Made by a program: the position numbers and the translations under genes
Assembly: GCA_013812565.1 (NCBI GenBank)
Contig: JACCTF010000146.1
Span: 1 to 8,254, forward strand
Direction of reading: 5' to 3'
DNA from: Pyrinomonadaceae bacterium
GTDB taxonomy: Bacteria > Acidobacteriota > Blastocatellia > Pyrinomonadales > Pyrinomonadaceae
Length of the DNA stretch: 8,254 bases
Shown here: positions 1 through 4,905 of the stretch, one piece after another
How positions within the stretch are numbered: position 1 is the stretch's first letter
Layout of the letters: every line of letters starts with the position of its first letter
The notes under the pieces: model-generated
What the model was told of the DNA's origin: nothing
Seen by the model: only the letters and a program-made list of their open reading frames with translations
The model's database searches: none

Positions 1-2
1 CA

Positions 3-245
3 ACCGACTGGGTGCGCGACACAATGGCGCAGATCATCAACACGCGCTATAACGACAAGAAGTTGACGATCTTTACCACCAACTATCTGGATGTGCGACG
101 TAAGCCGACAGACGAAACTCTGGAAGACCGCATCGGCGTACGCATGCGCAGCCGCCTTTATGAGATGTGCAAAAAGGTGGAGATCGACGGTGAAGATTTC
201 CGAAAACGTTTTGAACGTCGCCCCTTCGACACGCAGCGCATTTAA
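3..245 (+). CDS. DnaC/IstB-like ATP-binding protein, C-terminal part (5' end outside window)
   Basis: This is the last 80 residues of an open frame that enters from the left edge; the first complete codon is at position 3 and the stop is TAA 243-245. The visible part matches the C-terminal half of a DnaC/DnaI/IstB-type AAA+ ATPase. The segment TIFTTNYLD looks like the sensor-1 strand, where an Asn follows Thr-Thr. The segment [16 protein letters not shown] looks like the arginine-finger helix, and the tail is basic. The Walker A and B motifs would lie outside the window. Proteins of this family load the replicative helicase or assist transposases. No IS-like ends or transposase are visible on this side, so a chromosomal helicase-loader type protein is the likelier reading. 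The exact role is not resolved. Confidence 0.8.
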   Translation, partial: TDWVRDTMAQIINTRYNDKKLTIFTTNYLDVRRKPTDETLEDRIGVRMRSRLYEMCKKVEIDGEDFRKRFERRPFDTQRI

Positions 246-359
246 CGACAGTACGTAGTTTAACCAACGAACCTTCCCTATAAATTCGACCGAGCATTCA
301 GTTCGCTTGCCTTCATAAGGTTTAGCCGTCCCGCGTCTGTTAGGCGATTTCGCTCACGC

Positions 360-381
360 AAGATTCTAAAAATCTTTTCTC
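360..381 (+). terminator. weak candidate terminator after the DnaC-like gene
   Basis: A 6-bp AT-rich stem (AAGATT 360-365 with AATCTT 371-376) with a 5-nt loop is followed by TTCTC. It lies 115 bp after the stop of the upstream gene. The stem is poor in GC and the U tract is short, so this is only a weak candidate. It is the best hairpin-plus-T signal between the two genes. Confidence 0.25.
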
Positions 382-432
382 CCGAACAGGAAACATTTGA
401 ACGTCTGTTGTAATGTCAACATATTGGTGAGC

Positions 433-476
433 TTGTCGGCACACATCTTGCGACACAAGCGTCTACGATTTGTAAA
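433..476 (+). promoter_or_regulatory. candidate promoter with a broken-dyad motif shared with the DUF892 gene
   Basis: The segment reads TTGTCG (433-438), 6 bases, ATCTTGCGA (445-453), one base, ACAA (455-458). The two halves form an imperfect dyad (GCTTGTCG 431-438 against CGACACAAGC 451-460). TTGCGA 448-453 and TGTAAA 471-476, with a 17-bp spacer, could be -35 and -10 elements, each 4/6 to the sigma-70 consensus. Transcription would start near 483, about 55 bp before the ATG at 537. The same three blocks in the same order occur upstream of the DUF892 gene on the minus strand (4709-4685). This repetition is the main reason to call it regulatory. Confidence 0.5.
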
Positions 477-485
477 AAGCGGTAA

Positions 486-504
486 GTACGAACCGATCTC
501 GTAC
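486..504 (+). other. small hairpin at the predicted 5' end of the leader
   Basis: GTACGA 486-491 and TCGTAC 499-504 form a perfect 6-bp inverted repeat with a 7-nt loop. It lies just after the predicted transcription start and 20 bp before the AGGAGAG ribosome binding site (524-530). It could be a 5' stabilising stem or an operator half of the promoter. No T run follows, so it is not a classic terminator. Confidence 0.35.
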
Positions 505-536
505 AAACTACCCCATACTCAATAGGAGAGAGCATC

Positions 537-791
537 ATGTCAAAACAGCAGGATAATCAGGGCGGCTTTCCGCAGAGTCAGTCGGGCGCTCAGGAGCCTT
601 ATTCAACCACTGGTGACGGCCATCCGCCACGGCCCGGCGAAGAAGCTTACTCAACAACCGGCGATGGTCATCCGCCGCGAGAAAGTGTGATAGGTGAGAG
701 AAGCACCCAGGAAGGTATGGCCGGACAAGGCACGGGGCAAATGACCGGCTCCGGCACACCGGGCGGCAGAGGCGGCTCGACATCAAGCTAG
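537..791 (+). CDS. small Gly-rich hydrophilic protein with two YSTTGDGHPPR repeats
   Basis: This 84-residue protein starts at ATG 537, with AGGAGAG at 524-530, and stops at TAG 789-791. I do not recognise a named family. It has no Cys, no hydrophobic segment and no signal peptide. About 23% of its residues are Gly, and Ser, Thr, Gln and Pro are abundant. The peptide YSTTGDGHPPR occurs twice, at residues 22-32 and 38-48, with a 16-residue period, and the C-terminus is a Gly/Ser/Thr tail. The composition fits the hydrophilin description (Gly above 6%, strongly hydrophilic), so a disordered desiccation- or stress-related protein is a reasonable inference. That it is a real gene is supported by its strong ribosome binding site and by repeats that differ only at synonymous positions. 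It appears to be a single-gene unit, and its upstream motif recurs at the DUF892 gene. Confidence 0.72.
   Translation: MSKQQDNQGGFPQSQSGAQEPYSTTGDGHPPRPGEEAYSTTGDGHPPRESVIGERSTQEGMAGQGTGQMTGSGTPGGRGGSTSS
600..680 (+). repeat. two in-frame 33-bp repeats (48-bp period) encoding YSTTGDGHPPR
   Basis: Unit 1 spans 600-632 and unit 2 spans 648-680. The 11 encoded residues are identical, yet 8 of the 11 codons differ, each by one silent third-base change. Only the Ser TCA, the His CAT and the first Pro CCG codons are unchanged. This pattern points to an old duplication kept by selection on the peptide. Confidence 0.9.
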
Positions 792-831
792 TTAGTGATC
801 ACGATTGGTGAAGCCAAGATTAATCAGAAGG

Positions 832-886
832 CACTTGCTTACCAAGTGAGTAGAGTTGTTTGAAAGTTCAATCTTTCAAACGATTC
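832..886 (+). promoter_or_regulatory. two adjacent hairpins between the hydrophilic-protein gene and the kinase gene
   Basis: Hairpin 1 is CACTTG 832-837 with CAAGTG 843-848 and a 5-nt loop. Hairpin 2 has a perfect 9-bp core (GTTTGAAAG 858-866 with CTTTCAAAC 873-881) and a 6-nt loop. It extends outward to 14 pairs over 853-886 if two G-U pairs are allowed. Neither is followed by a T run on either strand, so a classic intrinsic terminator is unlikely. They may be a 5'-leader structure for the kinase or a U-less terminator of the preceding gene. A perfect 8-bp palindrome, GTGATCAC, lies just upstream at 795-802. Confidence 0.45.
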
Positions 887-924
887 AAAAATACAAGAGC
901 GTGCATCAGTTCAAGCATGGATTG

Positions 925-1890
925 ATGCGCGCTCTTCTTATATTCTTCGCGGTTGTGAAAGCTATCGACTCAAAGTTAAGCCAATGTGAAGATCCGCAAA
1001 CCGGCACGCGTATCGACGATTTCACTATCGCATACCGGATCAGGCGCGGAATGAACGCGGATATATTCGCCGTTTGGCACCATGATCTACGCACACCGCT
1101 GGTGTGTAAACGTTTGCGCCCCGCAGATGAACATCATGCCAAATGGCGTCGGCTGCTGCGCGCTGAAGGTACAGCGCTGGCGCGTCTATCGCATCCGGGC
1201 ATCGTGCGTTTAATCCGGCAGCATCATCATGCGCCGCGTCCATACTTGTTGCTTGAACATGTGGGTCAGCAGACTCTGCGCGACATCTTGCTTGATGAAG
1301 GAGCTTTGGCAACGGATTACGCAGTGCGCGTTGTGCAGCACACGTGCGCGGCCCTAGCTTATGCTCATGCGCGCGGCTTCCTTCATCGCGATTTGAAGCC
1401 ATCTAACATCATCCTGCGGGAGGGAAGGCCGGTGCTGTTGGATTTCGGCGTCGTGTGGAAGTGGAAAGCGGCTAGGCGTCCGCCTGACCAATCGGGGACG
1501 CCGCAGTATCTTGCGCCGGAACAAATTCGGCGCGAACCGCTCGGCCCATATACGGATGTTTACGGGCTTGGCATACTTTTGTTTGAACTGATAACCGGCA
1601 CACGACCTTTTCGCGTCGGCGTAGATCGTCATGATCGACGCATGCCGCTCGCCGCGCGCTATCCTCAACTAATCGAAGCTCCGCCTTCTTTACGCGAAGC
1701 GGGACGAAGAGCAGGCCAGAAAGTTTCGCTAAGGCTTGAGCGAATCGTGAGGTGTTGCCTTGCGCCCGATCCTGCCGCCAGATTTCAGAGCGTTGAAGAA
1801 CTGTTTGTTGCGCTTGATCCGTTTACGCGCATCAAAGTATGGCCGCTCAGTGTCAGACGGACGAACAACAACTTCTCTCCTTTTGATTGA
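925..1890 (+). CDS. Hanks-type Ser/Thr protein kinase, soluble, with degenerate glycine loop
   Basis: This 321-residue kinase domain protein phosphorylates Ser/Thr on proteins, most likely in the cytoplasm. Residues below are counted from ATG 925. The subdomain marks are present: Lys62 in VCKRL, alphaC Glu81 in RAEGTALARLSHPGI, HRDLKPSN with Asp156, Lys158 and Asn161, DFG 173-175, GTPQYLAPE with APE 197-199, and DVYGLG with Asp211. The glycine loop is weak (RRGMNADIF, residues 40-48): only the middle Gly42 of the three is kept. The activation loop is short. No transmembrane segment or sensor domain follows the kinase domain, unlike PknB-type receptors. The start is uncertain. The frame stays open to TTG 856, and GTG 901 is also possible, but 856-886 lies within a hairpin and none of the starts has a good Shine-Dalgarno. 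I chose the first ATG. The substrate is unknown. Confidence 0.88.
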   Translation: MRALLIFFAVVKAIDSKLSQCEDPQTGTRIDDFTIAYRIRRGMNADIFAVWHHDLRTPLVCKRLRPADEHHAKWRRLLRAEGTALARLSHPGIVRLIRQHHHAPRPYLLLEHVGQQTLRDILLDEGALATDYAVRVVQHTCAALAYAHARGFLHRDLKPSNIILREGRPVLLDFGVVWKWKAARRPPDQSGTPQYLAPEQIRREPLGPYTDVYGLGILLFELITGTRPFRVGVDRHDRRMPLAARYPQLIEAPPSLREAGRRAGQKVSLRLERIVRCCLAPDPAARFQSVEELFVALDPFTRIKVWPLSVRRTNNNFSPFD

Positions 1891-1951
1891 ACGTAGCTTC
1901 GCGTCTCTTCGGTTGGTCGCCTAGCAATCACTGGTAAGTTAAGGCTCATAA

Positions 1952-2008
1952 CTTTATGCCAATCCGCAAACTAACATAAGCGTCATCGCATAAAGCTCCA
2001 GCGGATTG
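1952..2008. repeat. two interleaved 8-bp inverted repeats (pseudoknot-like order)
   Basis: CTTTATGC (1952-1959) pairs with GCATAAAG (1988-1995). CAATCCGC (1960-1967) pairs with GCGGATTG (2001-2008). All 16 pairs are Watson-Crick. The left arms abut, the right arms are 5 nt apart, and the order A-B-A'-B' cannot be drawn as nested hairpins. The element could be a pseudoknotted RNA, a pair of alternative helices, or a composite protein-binding site on DNA. No known family is recognised. Confidence 0.6.
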
Positions 2009-2068
2009 ATAGCACAGTTAAACATCTTGAAATTAAACAACATTACTGATTCTCAATTGCACAACCTT

Positions 2069-2098
2069 ATTTATCAACAAGCAATTTATCAACAAGCA
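2069..2098. repeat. perfect tandem 15-bp direct repeat containing TTATCAACA
   Basis: ATTTATCAACAAGCA occurs twice head to tail (2069-2083 and 2084-2098). Each unit contains TTATCAACA, which differs by one base from the E. coli DnaA-box consensus TTATCCACA. The 15-bp phasing is about one and a half helical turns. It could be a binding-site pair or a slippage duplication. The DnaA link is only a resemblance. Confidence 0.8.
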
Positions 2099-2319
2099 CC
2101 TGATGAAATAGCTGGACACATTCCGCCCAGTTCGCTTATCATCTCCGTGCGCTTATGAAAAGCGCTTGCTCCCTGGATGAGCAGTTCACCCAGCCTTACC
2201 ACCCAGCTTCCTCAAATCACAACTACTGACGCGCATCGCATTCTTGTCCATTGCGGCAAGTCAAAATGCTTTCTGCTGGAGTAGCAGACGCGCCCTATAT
2301 CTTTCACCGGAGTATAAAA

Positions 2320-2937
2320 ATGTTCAGAATCGATAGAGCTTCGAACGGCGGTCAAGTAAACACCGAAGGTCCAACCACCCAACCACCACAACCCTCCTGG
2401 TCACAGAACGCGACACTGCCTGATGCAACCCCAAACCCTGAAACACCTGCCGGTTCTCGAGCTATGACGGAAAGCGAATCGCTGCTCCGCAACATCAAGG
2501 AAGGCGTCTTGAGTGGCTTTGTCGGTCACGGCACTGTGCTCTCAGGTGAAGCGACATTTAAGGGAATGTTGCGGGTTGATGGACATCTTTCAGGGCGCAT
2601 CAGTTCACAGGAAGGCACGCTCATCGTGAGCAACAACGGACAGGTTGACGCTAACGTTGAAGTGGCTGTGGCGCAGGTTTATGGCACCGTCACCGGCGAC
2701 ATCATCGCCAGCAAGCGTATTGAGTTGGGGCGCGCCGCCAGCGTTACCGGCAACATCCAAACGCCTGCCCTGGTCATCGAGCAAGGCGCTATCTTCGAGG
2801 GCACTTGCCGTATGCTGCAATTCAAGGAGAGCACAGACAAACAGCACAAAGAGGAGACGTCAAAGTTCAGTTCGTCAAACGTGCCGGCGAAGAACGACCC
2901 GGTTGACCTATTGAACATCTCCGCCATTGCAAGTTGA
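2320..2937 (+). CDS. bactofilin family protein (DUF583)
   Basis: Bactofilins are bacterial cytoskeletal proteins that polymerise without nucleotide through a right-handed beta-helix and act in cell shape, polarity or envelope organisation. This one has 205 residues. The chosen start is ATG 2320, with GGAG at 2309-2312 seven bases upstream. The frame is open back to TTG 2251, but the extra residues are not domain-like. Residues 1-58 are Pro/Thr/Asn-rich and look disordered. Residues of about 60-168 carry the repeating Gly and beta pattern of the family (SGFVGHGTVLSGEATFKG, VDGHLSGRI, GQVDANVEVAVAQVYGTVTGDIIA, ELGRAASVTGNI, GAIFEGTCRM). The charged tail (169-205) is Lys/Ser-rich. No M23 peptidase gene, a common bactofilin neighbour, is seen nearby. 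A terminator follows 48 bp after the stop, so it appears to be transcribed alone. Confidence 0.9.
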   Translation: MFRIDRASNGGQVNTEGPTTQPPQPSWSQNATLPDATPNPETPAGSRAMTESESLLRNIKEGVLSGFVGHGTVLSGEATFKGMLRVDGHLSGRISSQEGTLIVSNNGQVDANVEVAVAQVYGTVTGDIIASKRIELGRAASVTGNIQTPALVIEQGAIFEGTCRMLQFKESTDKQHKEETSKFSSSNVPAKNDPVDLLNISAIAS

Positions 2938-2985
2938 AGAGACCCCGGCGGACAGGAAGAAGAGATGTTACGTAAAGCAGTAAGC

Positions 2986-3027
2986 AAGAGAGGCGCTCTG
3001 TCATGTAGAGCACCTCTCTTATTATTA
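2986..3027 (+). terminator. intrinsic terminator of the bactofilin gene
   Basis: A 14-position stem (2986-2999 with 3007-3020) has 13 pairs, one C-A mismatch and a 7-nt loop. It is followed by ATTATTA. It starts 48 bp after the bactofilin stop. The GC-rich core (GAGAGG and GCTCT) and the U-rich tail support termination on the plus strand. Confidence 0.75.
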
Positions 3028-3151
3028 CGACCGCCTGCCGGGTGGCATCCGCTGTGAGATTCTATTAACGCATGTTTCTGTTCACGGGTAGAGATTGTAA
3101 AAGTAAGTGTGAGCCGCTTGCCGTGTTTCCCTGCTGCCAAGCTGGGCACTA

Positions 3152-3379
3152 TTAATCATCTCCACCTTGTTTGCGGCCAAAGGCGATCAGCACTTTTATG
3201 AACCACACAGTTATAGTCACAGCTATCACCGCGATGGTTGCCGGATAGCTGAGCAGGAGTGTGGCAACCATCTCAGAACTGATAGCAAACAGGACGACGC
3301 CGGCAGCGATTGTCGCGATGATAAGTGGTCCTGCTCCGAGAACACCGCCGGGTCTTCTTTTAGTAGAAATCTTTGACAT
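3152..3379 (-). CDS. small two-TM membrane protein of unknown function
   Basis: This is a 75-residue protein when started at the ATG at 3379, which is preceded by GAAGG in a normal position. The frame is open to 3442, and an ATG at 3400 is a rival start. The N-terminus is basic (MSKISTKRRPGG). It is followed by two hydrophobic helices at about residues 13-33 and 38-61, joined by a short turn that contains Glu36, and then by a basic-to-acidic tail ending in Asp-Asp. Both ends are probably cytoplasmic by the positive-inside rule. I do not recognise the family. It lies downstream of the 55-residue protein gene on the same strand (91 bp gap), so the two may share a transcript. Coding status rests on the clean membrane pattern and the ribosome binding site. 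Confidence 0.65.
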   Translation of the reverse strand: MSKISTKRRPGGVLGAGPLIIATIAAGVVLFAISSEMVATLLLSYPATIAVIAVTITVWFIKVLIAFGRKQGGDD

Positions 3380-3470
3380 GTAGCCTTCATCCGCCGTCAT
3401 CCGTCCTGGACGGTCACACGCAATCTTCCACCCTACAAGCATGTGACCAGCGAAGTCTCCTCTACCTTCA

Positions 3471-3638
3471 TCAGGCTCCTTTCGCCTTACGAAGTATCAG
3501 GAGTTGCACCTCGTTCATTGAGGCGAACACGGAGCGCTGGCGATTTACCTGCGCCGCCTCAATGATTCGCTCTGCTTCGCGCTGGTTACGCTGCCGAGCA
3601 ACTTCTTCGTCCTTACCTTCAAGCTTTTTTACGTACAT
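3471..3638 (-). CDS. 55-residue charged, probably helical protein of unknown function
   Basis: This small protein starts at the ATG at 3638. A strong AAGGAG lies 10 bases upstream on the minus strand. The frame is open 7 codons further, but without support. The first two thirds are rich in Glu, Arg, Lys, Gln and Ala with few hydrophobics (KKLEGKDEEVARQRNQREAE), and would form a charged helix. The last third is more hydrophobic and ends basic (LLILRKAKGA). There is no signal peptide and no Cys. No family is recognised. It precedes the two-TM protein gene on the same strand. A TGTTCGC/GCGAACA dyad sits about 90-110 bp upstream of its start. Confidence 0.5.
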   Translation of the reverse strand: MYVKKLEGKDEEVARQRNQREAERIIEAAQVNRQRSVFASMNEVQLLILRKAKGA

Positions 3639-3723
3639 AGCTTTATTTCTCCTTAACAAAAAGAGTTACTTGTACTTGCTCACCTGCTCCGGCGAGCTGG
3701 TCTTTGGGGAAGAAAGGGTTAAT

Positions 3724-3749
3724 TGTTCGCCGGTTTCAAAAAGCGAACA
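3724..3749. promoter_or_regulatory. 7-bp dyad upstream of the 55-residue protein gene
   Basis: TGTTCGC (3724-3730) and GCGAACA (3743-3749) are perfect inverted arms around a 12-nt centre. The element lies 86 to 111 bp upstream of the minus-strand start at 3638. Read on the minus strand it continues GCGAACAATTAAC, which loosely resembles the region just after the shared motif at the DUF892 gene. It may be an operator. No convincing -35/-10 pair was found around it. Confidence 0.35.
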
Positions 3750-3817
3750 GACTTTTGGTTACTCAAGCGCCCTGTTTTGCAGGGTATGCCGGTCTAAAAA
3801 CCGTTTGAGGTGGCACA

Positions 3818-3853
3818 AAAAGTTAAGGGAGCCAAATGGCTCCCTTAACTTTT
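3818..3853 (-). terminator. strong intrinsic terminator downstream of tRNA-Arg
   Basis: The 16-bp arms (3818-3833 and 3838-3853) are perfectly complementary around a 4-nt loop (AAAT on the plus strand). On the minus strand the stem ends in TTTT and runs into a further T, so a five-base U tract lies at its end. It is 79 bp downstream of the tRNA 3' end. The symmetry also gives TTTT on the plus strand, so it may work in both directions. Confidence 0.85.
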
Positions 3854-3931
3854 CATCCTTTAATATATTTCGCAATAACCTGGCGCGAAATTGTCACCCT
3901 CAGCAGAGTGTGCTCTCTATTTACCGGTCAA

Positions 3932-4006
3932 TACGCCCGACAGGATTCGAACCTGTGACCTCATGCTTCGGAGGCATGCGCTCTATCCAGACTGAGCTAC
4001 GGGCGC
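3932..4006 (-). tRNA. tRNA-Arg (anticodon CCG)
   Basis: Read on the minus strand, 75 nt fold into a full cloverleaf: acceptor GCGCCCG with CGGGCGT (a G1-U72 wobble), D stem GCTC/GAGC, anticodon stem CATGC/GCATG, and T arm ACAGG-TTCGAAT-CCTGT. The anticodon loop is CTCCGAA, which gives anticodon CCG (plus-strand 3969-3971) and reads codon CGG. The D loop has GG followed by A, consistent with the A20 identity base for arginyl-tRNA synthetase, and anticodon position 35 is C. The discriminator base is A. The 3' CCA is not encoded (ATTGACC follows), so it would have to be added by CCA transferase. A terminator follows at 3853-3818. Confidence 0.96.
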
Positions 4007-4076
4007 ATGGCGGCGAGTTTAACATGCACTTTATTGGAATCGCCAGCAGCAGAGAACACTCATCTGCAGAACATAG

Positions 4077-4114
4077 CAAGAGGCAAGCCAGCGTTCATAC
4101 TGACTTGCCTCTTG
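4077..4114 (-). terminator. hairpin after the DUF892 gene, probable terminator
   Basis: CAAGAGGCAAG (4077-4087) and CTTGCCTCTTG (4104-4114) form a perfect 11-bp stem. Three more pairs (CAG/CTG) lie inside after one mismatch, leaving an 8-nt loop. It begins 20 bp past the DUF892 stop on the minus strand. The minus-strand 3' side (CTATGTTC) is only mildly U-rich, whereas the plus-strand side runs into TTTATT. It may therefore act in both directions. Confidence 0.6.
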
Positions 4115-4134
4115 TTTATTCCACAAAGATTTAT

Positions 4135-4641
4135 CTAGGCGCTTCTCGCTTGAGACATCGCTTTCTGGAACAACGTTGGCGTGCTCTGCTCAATCTTCTG
4201 CGCTGTCTGCTCTTCCTGCTGCAAGTTCTGCTGAAGCAGTTGCGCAATCTGATTCTGGCCCATTTGCTGTGCACCAGTGATCAAGCTTCTATAAGAAGCT
4301 ATTTCATAATGTTCAACCTTTGAGGAACCACCAGCAATGGCGATATCAACCAAGACAGGATTCTTTGAGACTTCCTTCATAGTTTTTTGATTCTCACTAA
4401 CAATGCCGGAGGCACCCTGGCACTTGACTCGCTCTGCCTTCTGACCAAGAAGGTCGAAGACATCCTCTAAAGTGCTGATCTGCTGTTCGGTTTCAGTGAT
4501 GTGCTGCTGAAGCAGCATCTTCACCGTATCAGAGTTCGCCTGCGGTAATGCTTCTTGCATCATTTCAAGAAACTGATGCTCAGCATCATAAATATCGCCA
4601 AGCCCGTGCACCATCTTCTCTTCTAACGTATTGATAGCCAT
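4135..4641 (-). CDS. YciF/YciE-like ferritin-like protein (DUF892)
   Basis: This 168-residue protein belongs to the DUF892 family, ferritin-like four-helix bundles typified by E. coli YciF and usually linked to stress conditions; the biochemical role is unsettled. The start is the ATG at 4641, with AAGGGG at 4652-4647. Helix 1 holds the family-like segment LGDIYDAEHQFLEMM (Glu21, Glu26). Helix 2 holds QHITETEQQISTLEDVF (His47, Glu50). Helix 3 holds KVEHYEIASYRSLI (Glu110, His111, Glu113). Helix 4 holds LLQQNLQQEEQTAQKI (Glu143, Glu144). These Glu and His residues are where the di-iron ligands are expected. The length is the family norm. It sits alone on the minus strand, with a promoter-like motif shared with the gene at 537 and a hairpin after its stop. 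Confidence 0.93.
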   Translation of the reverse strand: MAINTLEEKMVHGLGDIYDAEHQFLEMMQEALPQANSDTVKMLLQQHITETEQQISTLEDVFDLLGQKAERVKCQGASGIVSENQKTMKEVSKNPVLVDIAIAGGSSKVEHYEIASYRSLITGAQQMGQNQIAQLLQQNLQQEEQTAQKIEQSTPTLFQKAMSQARSA

Positions 4642-4667
4642 GATTTCCCCTTCTTTGTGGTTACCCT

Positions 4668-4709
4668 TTTAGTTGTGCTGTTCATTGTTCTCGCAAGATC
4701 GAGCGACAA
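4668..4709 (-). promoter_or_regulatory. candidate promoter of the DUF892 gene with the shared broken-dyad motif
   Basis: On the minus strand this reads TTGTCG (4709-4704), 4 bases, ATCTTGCGA (4699-4691), 2 bases, ACAA (4688-4685). TTGCGA (4696-4691) and ACTAAA (4673-4668) are 17 bp apart and could be -35 and -10, although the -10 is only 3/6. Transcription would start near 4661, giving a leader of about 20 nt. Inner arms CTCG/CGAG and outer arms TTGT/ACAA form a dyad. The copy at 433-476 has the same blocks, the same TTGCGA position and the same 17-bp spacing to a TAAA core. Confidence 0.5.
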
Positions 4710-4759
4710 CAGCGACGCACCAATTTGCCGCTAGGACATGGAACAAGAATAAGGAGTTA

Positions 4760-4858
4760 ATGTCCCAAATTTATCCCAAATATCTCGTAAGAGCTAAGCG
4801 ATCTTTGATCCTAAATAAGAGCCTGCTGAGCCGGTTGATCAAACGCAGTCGTCAATAA
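4760..4858 (+). CDS. possible 32-residue very basic peptide
   Basis: A short frame from ATG 4760 to TAA 4856-4858 follows AAGGAG (4751-4756), which is only 3 bases from the ATG, closer than usual. The peptide has nine Lys/Arg and no acidic residue (for example VRAKRSLILNKSLLSRLIKRS) and would form an amphipathic cationic helix. No family is recognised. It is divergent from the DUF892 gene. The evidence is only the Shine-Dalgarno and the composition; it may be chance. Confidence 0.28.
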   Translation: MSQIYPKYLVRAKRSLILNKSLLSRLIKRSRQ

Positions 4859-4905
4859 ACAGCGCTCAAGTCAAAGCGCGATTTGTTAAAAGCTCATACA
4901 AGAGT

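Larger units (their letters stand above)
1891..2319. other. long non-coding stretch upstream of the bactofilin
   Basis: This stretch of 429 bases holds no credible gene. It is more AT-rich than its flanks. It contains two interleaved inverted repeats (1952-2008), a perfect 15-bp tandem duplication (2069-2098) and a 6-bp hairpin (GCGCTT 2149-2154 with AAGCGC 2160-2165). An upstream TTG at 2251 would extend the bactofilin frame by 23 residues, but it has no supporting ribosome binding site. No convincing sigma-70 promoter was found. Confidence 0.6.

Noticed and set aside
1040..1668. Minus-strand frames opposite the kinase
   Set aside because: They are shadows of a strongly conserved kinase domain and have no supporting start signals.
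2156..2230. 24-codon plus-strand frame starting MKSACSLDEQ
   Set aside because: It is very short, has no Shine-Dalgarno, and its ATG lies in the loop of a hairpin.
2251..2319. TTG 2251 as the bactofilin start
   Set aside because: ATG 2320 has GGAG seven bases upstream; the 23 extra residues are not domain-like and no ribosome binding site precedes the TTG.
2679..3149. Minus-strand open frame of 156 codons
   Set aside because: It overlaps the bactofilin domain and the terminator hairpin at 2986-3020, with no domain pattern of its own.
3021..3151. GC-rich TGCC-GGGT-GGCA element and other short dyads downstream of the bactofilin
   Set aside because: The stems have only 4-6 pairs with mismatches and no T run; they are too weak to call a terminator for the minus-strand membrane protein gene.
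3373..4323. Long plus-strand open frame of 316 codons
   Set aside because: It runs antisense through the tRNA-Arg, a perfect terminator stem and the DUF892 gene. Its peptide includes the RPTGFEPVTSCFGG string typical of false translations of tRNA antisense strands.
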